Shown here in pieces: positions 1 to 7,084 of a DNA stretch of 7,084 nucleotides (positions are counted from its first letter, which is position 1; each line of letters starts with the position of its first letter). The stretch covers positions 1-7,084 of the forward strand of contig DBZJ01000152.1 of the NCBI GenBank assembly GCA_002311635.1, in the 5' to 3' direction. The position numbers and the translations under genes are program-made. The notes beneath the pieces were generated by a model that searched no databases, had not been told where the DNA came from, and worked only from the letters and a program-made list of their open reading frames with translations. This DNA is from Syntrophaceae bacterium UBA1163. Its GTDB lineage: Bacteria; Desulfobacterota; BSN033; UBA1163.

Positions 1-7
1 CACATTT

Positions 8-1165
8 TTAGAGGTTGCCTTTATCTTTCGAACGAGAAAGTAGATCAATCGCCTTTGCCACATAGAGGTCACCTATCCTGTATTTTTCGAGAAAAGTATG
101 TTTTTCTGAATCAAATAGGCCACCATTATAAGGAGGAACGCCAAGTTCTTTGTTCCCTATGTTGATGATTTCAAATAATTCCTTAACCTTATTCCAATAA
201 CCAAAAGTTGAGGTAGCGATGGGCTCATTTTTATCAAGCCTACTCGCCACTTCTTTTTTAAAGGCATCCAGGCTGTATGACTCGGTGTAAAGTCTACTAA
301 CTCCGAGTGGAAGAAGGTCGCGATGCTCTGCATAGAGAATGAAAAGAACCCGATAAAGGAGGATAAGGGAATTGTCGTGGATCTCTTTTAAGTGTTCCCC
401 TGATAGGCTATTCCCGGAAGTTTTCATAAACCCTTGGGCGAGCGTTTTAAGGGCCTGATAGATATTTTCTTTAAGTTCGTCTCCAACCTCCTCTGCATAA
501 TCAACGCTTCCTTTGTAGACTTTCTCTATGAATTCGGGGAAGGCATCTCTACGAAAGAGAAGGTAAAAATATCGAAAGTCTTCAACTGAGCCTGATTCTA
601 TAAGATCTTCGAGGTCAATCTCGTAGAAAATATCGAGCCTCTTTGAAGTCTCACGTTCATAGAGCCTCCAGTATTCTCCGTCAGTAAGAATCCCCCACTT
701 CACACCAGTAAGCCATAGATATCGGCTAATTTGGAGTGATGGGTTTTGAACCTCGAATGGGTCAGCTTCCGTTTTAAGCTTTTTATCGAGAGGTCTTCCT
801 AAACGCTTAGCTTCGGCAATACAAGTTACCCTTTTAAAGTAGTCATTCTTTTTCCCTTTTTGTGCAGTTTTTAAACTCTCATTATTTAGAAAGAAAGCAT
901 AATCAGGCCTCTTAGACCATTCACCTGTGGGAACAGGGGCACTGACATCAACCACCCACCCGAGGTAATCCAGAGCCTTATCAAGAAAATGTTTTCTTAG
1001 CTGGTCTTCATTGATGACTTCAAATCTGCTCCTGTCCCAAATTCCCTTTACCTTCTCAAATACAGCCTTAACTTCAGAAATGGGAATCTTGAATTCATCC
1101 TCTTTTGGAAGGAGCTCATCCAAATAGTAATTAGAGAACAATCCTCTATTACGGTAGGGCCTCAT
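8..1165 (-). CDS. Restriction-modification protein, N-terminal nuclease region (Eco57I/PglX-like, C-terminus missing)
   Basis: The 385-residue product resembles the N-terminal part of large fused restriction-methylation proteins of the Eco57I/type IIG and PglX class. Residues about 50-170 form a PD-(D/E)xK-type nuclease fold: Glu53, PDY with Asp88, AEAK with Glu118 and Lys120, then Gln145 in NPSLQISRYL and a TGVKWGILTDGEYWRLYE strand-turn. Residues about 255-385 match the helical linker, with LYRVLFILYAEHRDLLP and GVPPYNGGLFD. In known members a DYRDL segment and an N6-adenine methyltransferase with an NPPY-type motif follow, giving roughly 900 or more residues. Here a TAA stops the frame at 10-8. 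The ATG at 1165 overlaps the preceding stop as ATGA and has AAAGGG 6 bases upstream, suggesting coupled translation. It is AT-richer than nuo. The nuclease residues look intact, but a lone nuclease half would lack its methylase. Confidence 0.7.
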   Translation of the reverse strand: MRPYRNRGLFSNYYLDELLPKEDEFKIPISEVKAVFEKVKGIWDRSRFEVINEDQLRKHFLDKALDYLGWVVDVSAPVPTGEWSKRPDYAFFLNNESLKTAQKGKKNDYFKRVTCIAEAKRLGRPLDKKLKTEADPFEVQNPSLQISRYLWLTGVKWGILTDGEYWRLYERETSKRLDIFYEIDLEDLIESGSVEDFRYFYLLFRRDAFPEFIEKVYKGSVDYAEEVGDELKENIYQALKTLAQGFMKTSGNSLSGEHLKEIHDNSLILLYRVLFILYAEHRDLLPLGVSRLYTESYSLDAFKKEVASRLDKNEPIATSTFGYWNKVKELFEIINIGNKELGVPPYNGGLFDSEKHTFLEKYRIGDLYVAKAIDLLSRSKDKGNL

Positions 1166-1302
1166 GATTTACCCTTTGCTATGATAATAGCGACTGAAAA
1201 TAATTCGGGATTCCTTTCAATAACCAGCTCCTCTTCTTCAAAGCGGTCAATGGCCTTTTTAAGTTCGTCTTTTAAATCTTCAATCCTTCTCTCTAATCCC
1301 CT
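1162..1302 (-). pseudogene. 46-codon charged C-terminal remnant, out of frame with radC
   Basis: A frame opens after a TAA at 1305-1303, inside the radC remnant, and runs 46 codons to a TGA at 1164-1162. It has no ATG, GTG or TTG, so it lacks a normal start. The peptide begins RGLERRIEDLKDELKKAIDR, an acidic-basic amphipathic stretch likely to form a helix, and ends VAIIIAKGKS. I do not recognise the family. It looks like real coding sequence because its stop overlaps the next gene's start as ATGA, and because it is the only frame open between radC and that gene. Either it is the 3' end of a gene whose 5' part was replaced by radC, or it is reached from radC by a frameshift at the GGGG run (1301-1298). 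It may belong with the restriction gene below. Confidence 0.45.
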
Positions 1303-1534
1303 TTATTTGAGAAAGCTCCTCTATGGTCGCCTGGCTTATCGCTCTGACATTACCAAACTTCGCCATCAATTCCTGTGCGATACTCATGACAGACTTTTTC
1401 GGAATACCACGCCCAATGACCAGAGCCAAAAGCTCTTGAGCAGAAAGTGCTTCAGGACCAAATTTTTGGAGTCTCTCACGAGGTCTCTCTTGTCTTGGAA
1501 GATCACGAACAGTAAAAGAGGAGTTTCTATTCAC
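1280..1534 (-). CDS. radC: Truncated RadC-family protein (UPF0758 N-terminal domain only)
   Basis: The 84-residue product matches the N-terminal domain of RadC/UPF0758 proteins: DLPRQERPRERL (11-22), GPEALSAQELLALVIGRG (26-43), SVMSIAQELMAKFG (48-61) and a helix-hairpin-helix-like IEELSQIKGI (71-80). Full RadC proteins are about 220 residues and carry a C-terminal JAB/MPN metalloprotease-like domain with an HxH...D motif. Here similarity stops right after KGI; REKD and a TGA stop follow, and the JAB domain is absent from all frames. The start is GTG, with GAGGA 8 bases upstream. RadC's cellular role is unsettled despite its name, and copies are frequent in mobile and defence regions. A remnant is the likeliest reading; a translated small domain is possible. 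Removing one G from the GGGG run at 1301-1298 would join this frame to the charged tail frame that follows. Confidence 0.75.
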   Translation of the reverse strand: MNRNSSFTVRDLPRQERPRERLQKFGPEALSAQELLALVIGRGIPKKSVMSIAQELMAKFGNVRAISQATIEELSQIKGIREKD

Positions 1535-1609
1535 CGTGTCATTCCTCTATGTAAGGGATAAAAGCGTGTATGCAAAAGTTAGAAAGGACACCGGCTTTAA
1601 TTTGTTCAG

Positions 1610-1638
1610 AGTTTATTGAATTGGTGTGAGGAAGTCAA
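1610..1638 (-). promoter_or_regulatory. Putative sigma70-type promoter upstream of truncated radC
   Basis: On the minus strand TTGACT (1638-1633) is separated by exactly 17 bases from TAAACT (1615-1610), matching the -35 consensus at 5 of 6 and the -10 consensus at 4 of 6. Transcription would start near 1603, about 70 bases before the radC start at 1534. It lies between the nuoN-downstream hairpin and radC, which fits separate transcription of the lower genes. Chance matches of this quality are common in AT-rich DNA, so this is a candidate only. Confidence 0.4.
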
Positions 1639-1656
1639 TAGAAGAAATTAATACCT

Positions 1657-1691
1657 TGGCATTGCCTGCCTCCAGGTAGGCTGGAATGCCA
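1657..1691. repeat. GC-rich hairpin downstream of nuoN
   Basis: A 35-base imperfect palindrome: TGGCATT at 1657-1663 pairs with AATGCCA at 1685-1691, and inside it CC and GCCT pair with GG and AGGC after a one-base bulge and a mismatch, leaving a loop of about 6 bases. It lies 42 bases past the nuoN stop, in transcript order, and is the strongest compact hairpin between the nuo operon and the genes below. It could end or stabilise the nuo mRNA 3' end, but on the minus strand it is followed by a mixed AT stretch and not a clear U-run, so a rho-independent terminator is only weakly supported. GC-rich REP-like dispersed elements also have this look. Confidence 0.5.
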
Positions 1692-1732
1692 GCGCTACAT
1701 TCAATCAATCAAGATTTATAGAACCTTGGAGC

Positions 1733-3184
1733 TTACATTAATCCGGCGATGGACTTCTGTGCCAAGGAAAGCACATAGGACGGATAGATCCCCATGCCAA
1801 GCGTGCCAAAGACCGTCAGAACGAGCGCGAGCACAGAAGCAAATGAGAATTGGAGGCCGGTGATCTCTCGCTCGGATTCCCTGAAATACATGAGCACCGT
1901 GACCCGGAGATAATAGTAAACCGACACCGCGCTGTTCAGCACCCCAAGGATGGCCAGCCAATAGAATTTCGACTTCACCGCTGCGCTGAAGATATAGAAT
2001 TTGGCCATAAACCCTCCCAGAGGGGGAATGCCCGCCATGGAGAGAAGAAAGATCGTCATCGATGCAGCCAGGAGGGGGTACTTGAACCCAATCCCGGCAT
2101 AGTCACTGATCAGGGTATTTTCCTCCCCCTTCTTCCCAAGGAGAATGACCACGGTAAAGGCCCCGATGTTCATAAAGGCGTAGGCCATGAGATAGAAAAG
2201 GATGCCTGAAGTCCCTAAATCATTCCCCGCGACAAAGGCGATCAAAATGTATCCGGCATGGGCGATGCTCGAATAAGCCAGCATCCGTTTGATATTGGTC
2301 TGGGAGATCGCCACAACATTTCCCACCGTCATCGTCGCGACGCAGATCACCCACATGATCGATGTCCAATCAGGACGAAAAGCCGGTAAGGCGGAGAAAA
2401 AGACCCTGACCAGGGCTGAAAAAGCCGCGGCCTTCACCCCCGTGGCCATGAAGGCAGTAATCGAGGTTGGAGCTCCTTCATAGACATCGGGCGTCCACAT
2501 ATGAAAAGGAACAGAAGCAATCTTGAACCCGAAACCAATGGTAAGAAAAACAAGGCTCATCAGAAGCATCGGGCTTCTCAGTAAACTTTTTGAAGCGATA
2601 TAAACGGCGATGTCCTTCAGTTGAAGCGATCCTGTGGCACCGTAGACGAGGGCAATGCCGTAGAGGAGAAACCCTGTGGCAAAGGCGCCTAAAAGAAAAT
2701 ATTTCAAGGCCGCTTCCACTGACCTTTTATCTTCCCGCATCATCCCAGCCAGGATATAGATCGAAATGGACATGGTCTCCAGTCCAAGGAAGATGATGAT
2801 CAAATGAGAACCCGCCGCCATCAGCATCATCCCGAGCGTCGCAAAAAGGATCAGGGCATAATACTCCCCGAACTCGATCATTTCCCTATGGATGTAGCCG
2901 ATAGAGATCAGGACGGTCAGAAAGGCAATGATCAGAAAAATCATTTTGAAAAAGAGCGCATATCCATCCGAGATGAACATTCCTTCAAAACCGGATCGGA
3001 CAGATCCCATCTGGGGGAAAGTATAAAGACCGGCGAAAAAGATTCCGATAAGGCTGATGATCCCAAGGTAGCCCTTTCTCTCTCCTTTGGGTAAAAAGAC
3101 GTCTAACAGAAGCACCAAAAAACCAAAGGCGGTGATGATGATCTCCGGTGCAATGAGATAGAGGTCAATCTCTGGCAGTTTCAT
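1733..3184 (-). CDS. nuoN: NADH-quinone oxidoreductase subunit N (complex I membrane arm)
   Basis: This 483-residue protein is the antiporter-like subunit nearest the quinone end of the complex I membrane arm, and the usual last gene of a nuo operon. About fourteen hydrophobic segments are seen. Conserved residues correspond well to the E. coli protein: Glu136 in LGLETMSISIY, Lys161 in ALKYFLLGA, Lys221 in GFKIASVPFHMW (followed by TPDVYEGAP), Lys299 in TNIKRMLAYSS, His309 in IAHAGY, and Lys395 in GFMAKFYIF. I chose the ATG at 3184, giving an MKLPEIDLYL start, because GGAGGA lies 8 bases upstream. A TTG one codon earlier (3187) is possible but leaves only 5 bases of spacing. The TAA stop is at 1735-1733. 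Nothing looks broken. Confidence 0.97.
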   Translation of the reverse strand: MKLPEIDLYLIAPEIIITAFGFLVLLLDVFLPKGERKGYLGIISLIGIFFAGLYTFPQMGSVRSGFEGMFISDGYALFFKMIFLIIAFLTVLISIGYIHREMIEFGEYYALILFATLGMMLMAAGSHLIIIFLGLETMSISIYILAGMMREDKRSVEAALKYFLLGAFATGFLLYGIALVYGATGSLQLKDIAVYIASKSLLRSPMLLMSLVFLTIGFGFKIASVPFHMWTPDVYEGAPTSITAFMATGVKAAAFSALVRVFFSALPAFRPDWTSIMWVICVATMTVGNVVAISQTNIKRMLAYSSIAHAGYILIAFVAGNDLGTSGILFYLMAYAFMNIGAFTVVILLGKKGEENTLISDYAGIGFKYPLLAASMTIFLLSMAGIPPLGGFMAKFYIFSAAVKSKFYWLAILGVLNSAVSVYYYLRVTVLMYFRESEREITGLQFSFASVLALVLTVFGTLGMGIYPSYVLSLAQKSIAGLM

Positions 3185-3204
3185 CAACCGAATCCTCCGA
3201 TGAA

Positions 3205-3303
3205 AGGGTTCAAGGACTCGAGGGTTCTAGGGTTCAAGTGTATTTTTAATTGATTTTTCTTTTTTAATTCCCTTGATCACTTGAATCCTTGACCCCTTGA
3301 ACC

Positions 3304-3305
<2 letters not shown>
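3205..3305. repeat. Imperfect inverted repeat filling the nuoM-nuoN spacer
   Basis: Arms 3205-3240 and 3270-3305 (36 bases each) are reverse complements at 28 of 36 positions, including an uninterrupted 11-base match (AGGGTTCAAGG) at the outer ends. The loop (3241-3269) is 29 bases and very AT-rich. The arms consist of degenerate tandem copies of GGGTTCAAG or TCAAG spaced about 8 to 9 bases apart. The right arm runs into the nuoM stop codon (TAG at 3306-3304). The left arm ends 6 bases before the nuoN Shine-Dalgarno GGAGGA (3198-3193). It is the best matched of the three spacer repeats. The large loop and lack of a trailing U-run argue against an intrinsic terminator. Confidence 0.8.
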
Positions 3306-4851
<1,546 letters not shown>

Positions 4852-4877
4852 GAAACCAACTCCTTTTTTTCACACAT

Positions 4878-4959
4878 CGAATGATTCGAATAACAACGAA
4901 TTAGACGAACAAAGAATCTAAGAGATATTCGATCAATTCGTTCTCATTCGGCCTATTCG
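4878..4959. repeat. Imperfect inverted repeat filling the nuoL-nuoM spacer
   Basis: Arms 4878-4911 and 4926-4959 (34 bases each) are reverse complements at 24 of 34 positions, with a 14-base loop. The conserved part of each arm is the word CGAAT, repeated at intervals of about 9 to 10 bases four times on the left and in inverted form (ATTCG) four times on the right. Bases between the CGAAT words are mostly unmatched, so the periodic words carry the symmetry. In transcript order the repeat starts 5 bases after the nuoL TGA (4967-4965) and ends 12 bases before the nuoM Shine-Dalgarno AAGGAG (4865-4860). No U-run follows. The function is unknown; it may form an intercistronic mRNA hairpin. Confidence 0.75.
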
Positions 4960-4964
4960 GTTAT

Positions 4965-6953
4965 TCAATAGAAAATAGCCCGCACGATATAATAGCCTAC
5001 AAGGACGATTCCACCAAGGATCATTGAAAAGGCGTAATTTTGAACCAAGCCAGTCTGCATCTTTCTCATTGCTCTCGAAAGCGCACCAATCAGATAAGCA
5101 ATGCCGTTGATCGAACCATCGATGACCAAGTCATCAAACCCCTTCCAGAGTCCCGTCCCAAACTTTTTGAGGGAGTTGATGAAGAGGATTTCATAGAGTT
5201 CATCGACATAATATTTGTTAAAGACTACTTTGTAGAGTCCGCTCCACCTCTCTGCTACCAGTTTGGGAAGGGCTGGATTCTTCACATAGAAAAGATAAGC
5301 GATCCCAATCCCGATGAGGGCGATGACCACAGAGACCACCATCATGAGGAGCTCTAAAGAAGCCCCATGGCCTCCCGCCTCCCCTCCAGATGCCCACGCC
5401 TGCGAGATAAGCGTGATCCCGGCATGGGCCTTGGCTGGCTCGGCCCCGCCTCCCAATACAGGAGCGAGGAATTCGTGAATGTGATTGGCTCCTCCCAGGA
5501 TATGGGGAACACCTATATAGCCTCCAATGACCGAGAGCGCAGCAAGAACCATTAAAGGAACGGTCATAATCTTGGGTGATTCATGGACATGATGCGCCAC
5601 ATGTTCATCGACCCTGGACTGACCAAAGAAAGTCATAAACAATGCTCTGAACATATAGAAGGCCGTCATTCCTGCAGCCAATGCTGCCACAGCCCATAGC
5701 AGCCAGTAACCGTGAGGACTGGAAAAAGCCTGCCAGAGGATCTCGTCCTTGCTAAAAAATCCAGAGAGTCCAGGAATCCCGGCGATGGCCAGCGTGGCGA
5801 TGAAGAAGGTCCAGAAGGTGTAAGGTATCTTTTTCCTGAGAGCTCCCATCTTTCTCATATCCAGTTCGCCGCTCAGGGCATGCATCACGCTTCCTGCGCC
5901 GAGAAAGAGAAGCCCTTTGAAGAAAGCATGGGTCATCAGATGGAATATTCCTGCGCTGTAAGCCCCTACACCCACGCCTAAGAACATATACCCTAACTGG
6001 CTAATTGTAGAATAGGCTAAGACCTTTTTGATATCGTTCTGACAGAACCCAATCGAGGCCGTAAAGATGGCAGTGGCCACACCAACGATCGCCACGACCG
6101 CCATGGAGATGGGCGCCAAGCTATACAGTACATTACATCGGGCGACCATATAAACCCCAGCAGTCACCATAGTGGCTGCATGGATAAGGGAGCTCACCGG
6201 TGTCGGACCTTCCATGGCGTCCGGAAGCCAGATATAGATAGGAATCTGTGCCGATTTTCCACAGGCGCCGACGAAAAGCAAAATGGTGATGGTGGTCGCT
6301 GTGGCAGTATCCAGCATGTGGGGATTTCTTTGAAGGGGGCCGAAAATATCGGCGAAGTGCAATGTCCCAAAATGGATGAAAAGCAAGAACATGCCAAGAA
6401 GGAAACCGAAATCACCCACCCGGTTGACGACAAAAGCCTTCTTTCCCGCGTTGGAGGCGGAATCCTTTTCATACCAGAATCCGATCAATAGGTAGGAGCA
6501 GAGGCCGACGCCCTCCCATCCCACAAACATCAGTAGAAAGTTGTTGGCCAGTATCAAGTTGAGCATCATGAAGACAAAGAGGTTCAGGTAGGTGAAATAC
6601 CGGGTATATCCCGGATCATCATGCATGTACCCGACCGAGTAGATATGGATGAAGAAACTGACTCCACTGACTACCAGGGCCATCAGGATGGAGAGTGGAT
6701 CGATCTGGTAGCCGATCACTGTTTGGAACGAGCCCGAGACCACCCAGTCAAAAATCACTTTCTCAAAGTGGCGTTCTGTGACTGGTAGTCCGATTAATTC
6801 GCGGAAGATAAGGATGGAGGTGAGAAACGATAGCCCGATCACAGAGGGGCCCACCCAGCTGACCACCTTCTTCCCCAAACTTCTGCCGAAGAGTCCGTTG
6901 ATCAAAAAACCGATCGCCGGAAACACAGGGATCAACCAGACATAATCGAACAT
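4965..6953 (-). CDS. nuoL: NADH-quinone oxidoreductase subunit L (complex I membrane arm)
   Basis: This 662-residue protein is the distal antiporter-like subunit of complex I, which couples NADH oxidation and quinone reduction to proton pumping across the inner membrane. It is strongly hydrophobic, with about fourteen to sixteen membrane segments. The proton-path residues of the family are in place: Glu147 in GWEGVG, Asp181 in NRVGDF, Lys233 in ACGKSAQIP, His258 in SSLIHAATM, His338 and His342 before Lys346 in THAFFKG, and Lys402 in GFFSKDE. A variable His- and Gly-rich region (about 449-530) precedes the C-terminal part, where the long lateral helix (roughly 560-640) and a last membrane segment are expected; this explains the length over the roughly 613 residues of the E. 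coli protein. The ATG start has GGAGGA 7 bases upstream. Mrp or hydrogenase antiporter subunits are related, but the K-L-M-N order settles the call. Confidence 0.97.
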   Translation of the reverse strand: MFDYVWLIPVFPAIGFLINGLFGRSLGKKVVSWVGPSVIGLSFLTSILIFRELIGLPVTERHFEKVIFDWVVSGSFQTVIGYQIDPLSILMALVVSGVSFFIHIYSVGYMHDDPGYTRYFTYLNLFVFMMLNLILANNFLLMFVGWEGVGLCSYLLIGFWYEKDSASNAGKKAFVVNRVGDFGFLLGMFLLFIHFGTLHFADIFGPLQRNPHMLDTATATTITILLFVGACGKSAQIPIYIWLPDAMEGPTPVSSLIHAATMVTAGVYMVARCNVLYSLAPISMAVVAIVGVATAIFTASIGFCQNDIKKVLAYSTISQLGYMFLGVGVGAYSAGIFHLMTHAFFKGLLFLGAGSVMHALSGELDMRKMGALRKKIPYTFWTFFIATLAIAGIPGLSGFFSKDEILWQAFSSPHGYWLLWAVAALAAGMTAFYMFRALFMTFFGQSRVDEHVAHHVHESPKIMTVPLMVLAALSVIGGYIGVPHILGGANHIHEFLAPVLGGGAEPAKAHAGITLISQAWASGGEAGGHGASLELLMMVVSVVIALIGIGIAYLFYVKNPALPKLVAERWSGLYKVVFNKYYVDELYEILFINSLKKFGTGLWKGFDDLVIDGSINGIAYLIGALSRAMRKMQTGLVQNYAFSMILGGIVLVGYYIVRAIFY

Positions 6954-6969
6954 GAATATATCCTCCGGA

Positions 6970-7040
6970 GAATTAAGGGTTATGAGTTATGAGTTCAGAG
7001 TTTAAAAAATTCATAATTCTTAATTCATAATTCTTAACTC
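6970..7040. repeat. Imperfect inverted repeat filling the nuoK-nuoL spacer
   Basis: Two 26-base arms, 6970-6995 and 7015-7040, are reverse complements at 20 of 26 positions and enclose a 19-base AT-rich loop. Both arms are made of short recurring words: TTATGAG occurs twice in the left arm, and ATTCATAATTCTTA occurs twice in tandem at 7010-7037. In transcript order the repeat begins 3 bases after the nuoK stop and ends 3 bases before the nuoL Shine-Dalgarno (6966-6961). Five of the six mismatches are G/A differences, four of which would be G-U pairs in a plus-strand RNA but A-C mismatches in the nuo mRNA, so pairing in the actual transcript is weaker. There is no U-run after the stem, so a simple terminator is unlikely. 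Confidence 0.75.
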
Positions 7041-7043
7041 GCC

Positions 7044-7084
7044 TTACCATTTCAATATATTAATCTCATCCACATTGATCGTCT
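7044..7084 (-). CDS. nuoK: NADH-quinone oxidoreductase subunit K, C-terminal end (partial)
   Basis: Only the last 13 codons and the TAA stop (7046-7044) lie in the window; the gene enters from the right edge. The visible peptide is TINVDEINILKW, which matches the typical NuoK C-terminus (a VDE-N-LKW-like ending). NuoK is a small three-helix subunit of the complex I membrane arm, homologous to MrpC, and contributes to proton translocation next to NuoN and NuoJ. The position directly upstream of nuoL on the same strand agrees with the standard nuo order. The identification rests on a short peptide plus context, so the family call is good but nothing can be said about the rest of the protein. 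Confidence 0.85.
   Translation of the reverse strand, partial: TINVDEINILKW

Noticed and set aside
1531..1542. ATG at 1542-1540 as the radC start
   Set aside because: It is out of frame with the RadC domain and reaches a TGA after three codons; the GTG at 1534 has a well-placed GAGGA.
1181..1561. 126-codon plus-strand reading frame over the radC region
   Set aside because: It lies opposite the recognisable RadC N-terminal domain, has no family resemblance, and is Ser- and Arg-rich in the manner of an antisense frame.
4878..4959. Periodic CGAAT words as a miniature CRISPR array or iterated operator array
   Set aside because: Units are only about 9 bases with degenerate fillers, with no direct repeats of CRISPR length and no spacers; the inverted symmetry fits a hairpin better than tandem operator sites.

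Overview
The window is an accessory-core junction in a bacterial genome, with every supportable gene on the minus strand. Read 7084 down to 1, it holds the 3' end of nuoK, complete nuoL, nuoM and nuoN (the end of a respiratory complex I operon), a GC-rich hairpin, a likely promoter, a truncated radC, a short out-of-frame remnant, and the N-terminal part of a restriction-modification protein that runs to the window edge.

NuoK, L, M and N are the membrane-arm subunits of proton-pumping NADH:quinone oxidoreductase (complex I). The order K-L-M-N and the intact charged residues in each antiporter-like subunit point to a working pump in a Gram-negative-type bacterium. The protein style reminds me of Desulfobacterota or Nitrospirota, but this is an impression from sequence alone and I hold it weakly.

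The most unusual feature is in the spacers. The nuoK-L, L-M and M-N gaps are about 90 to 120 bases instead of the usual few bases or overlap. Each is filled by one long imperfect inverted repeat that runs from the upstream stop codon (overlapping it, or starting 3 to 5 bases after it) to just before the downstream Shine-Dalgarno. The three share this geometry and a short internal periodicity, but each is built from a different word: TTAAG/TTATGA in K-L, CGAAT in L-M, and GGGTTCAAG in M-N.

Below nuoN the character changes to AT-richer, defence-type sequence. A sigma70-like promoter precedes a RadC reading frame that keeps only its N-terminal helix-hairpin-helix domain and has lost the JAB domain. 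A 46-codon out-of-frame stretch follows and ends in an ATGA overlap with the restriction gene. That gene encodes an intact PD-(D/E)xK nuclease signature and the helical region of an Eco57I/PglX-like protein, but stops 7 bases from the window edge, where this family normally continues into its methyltransferase domain. The region looks like a decayed or rearranged accessory segment beside a conserved operon.
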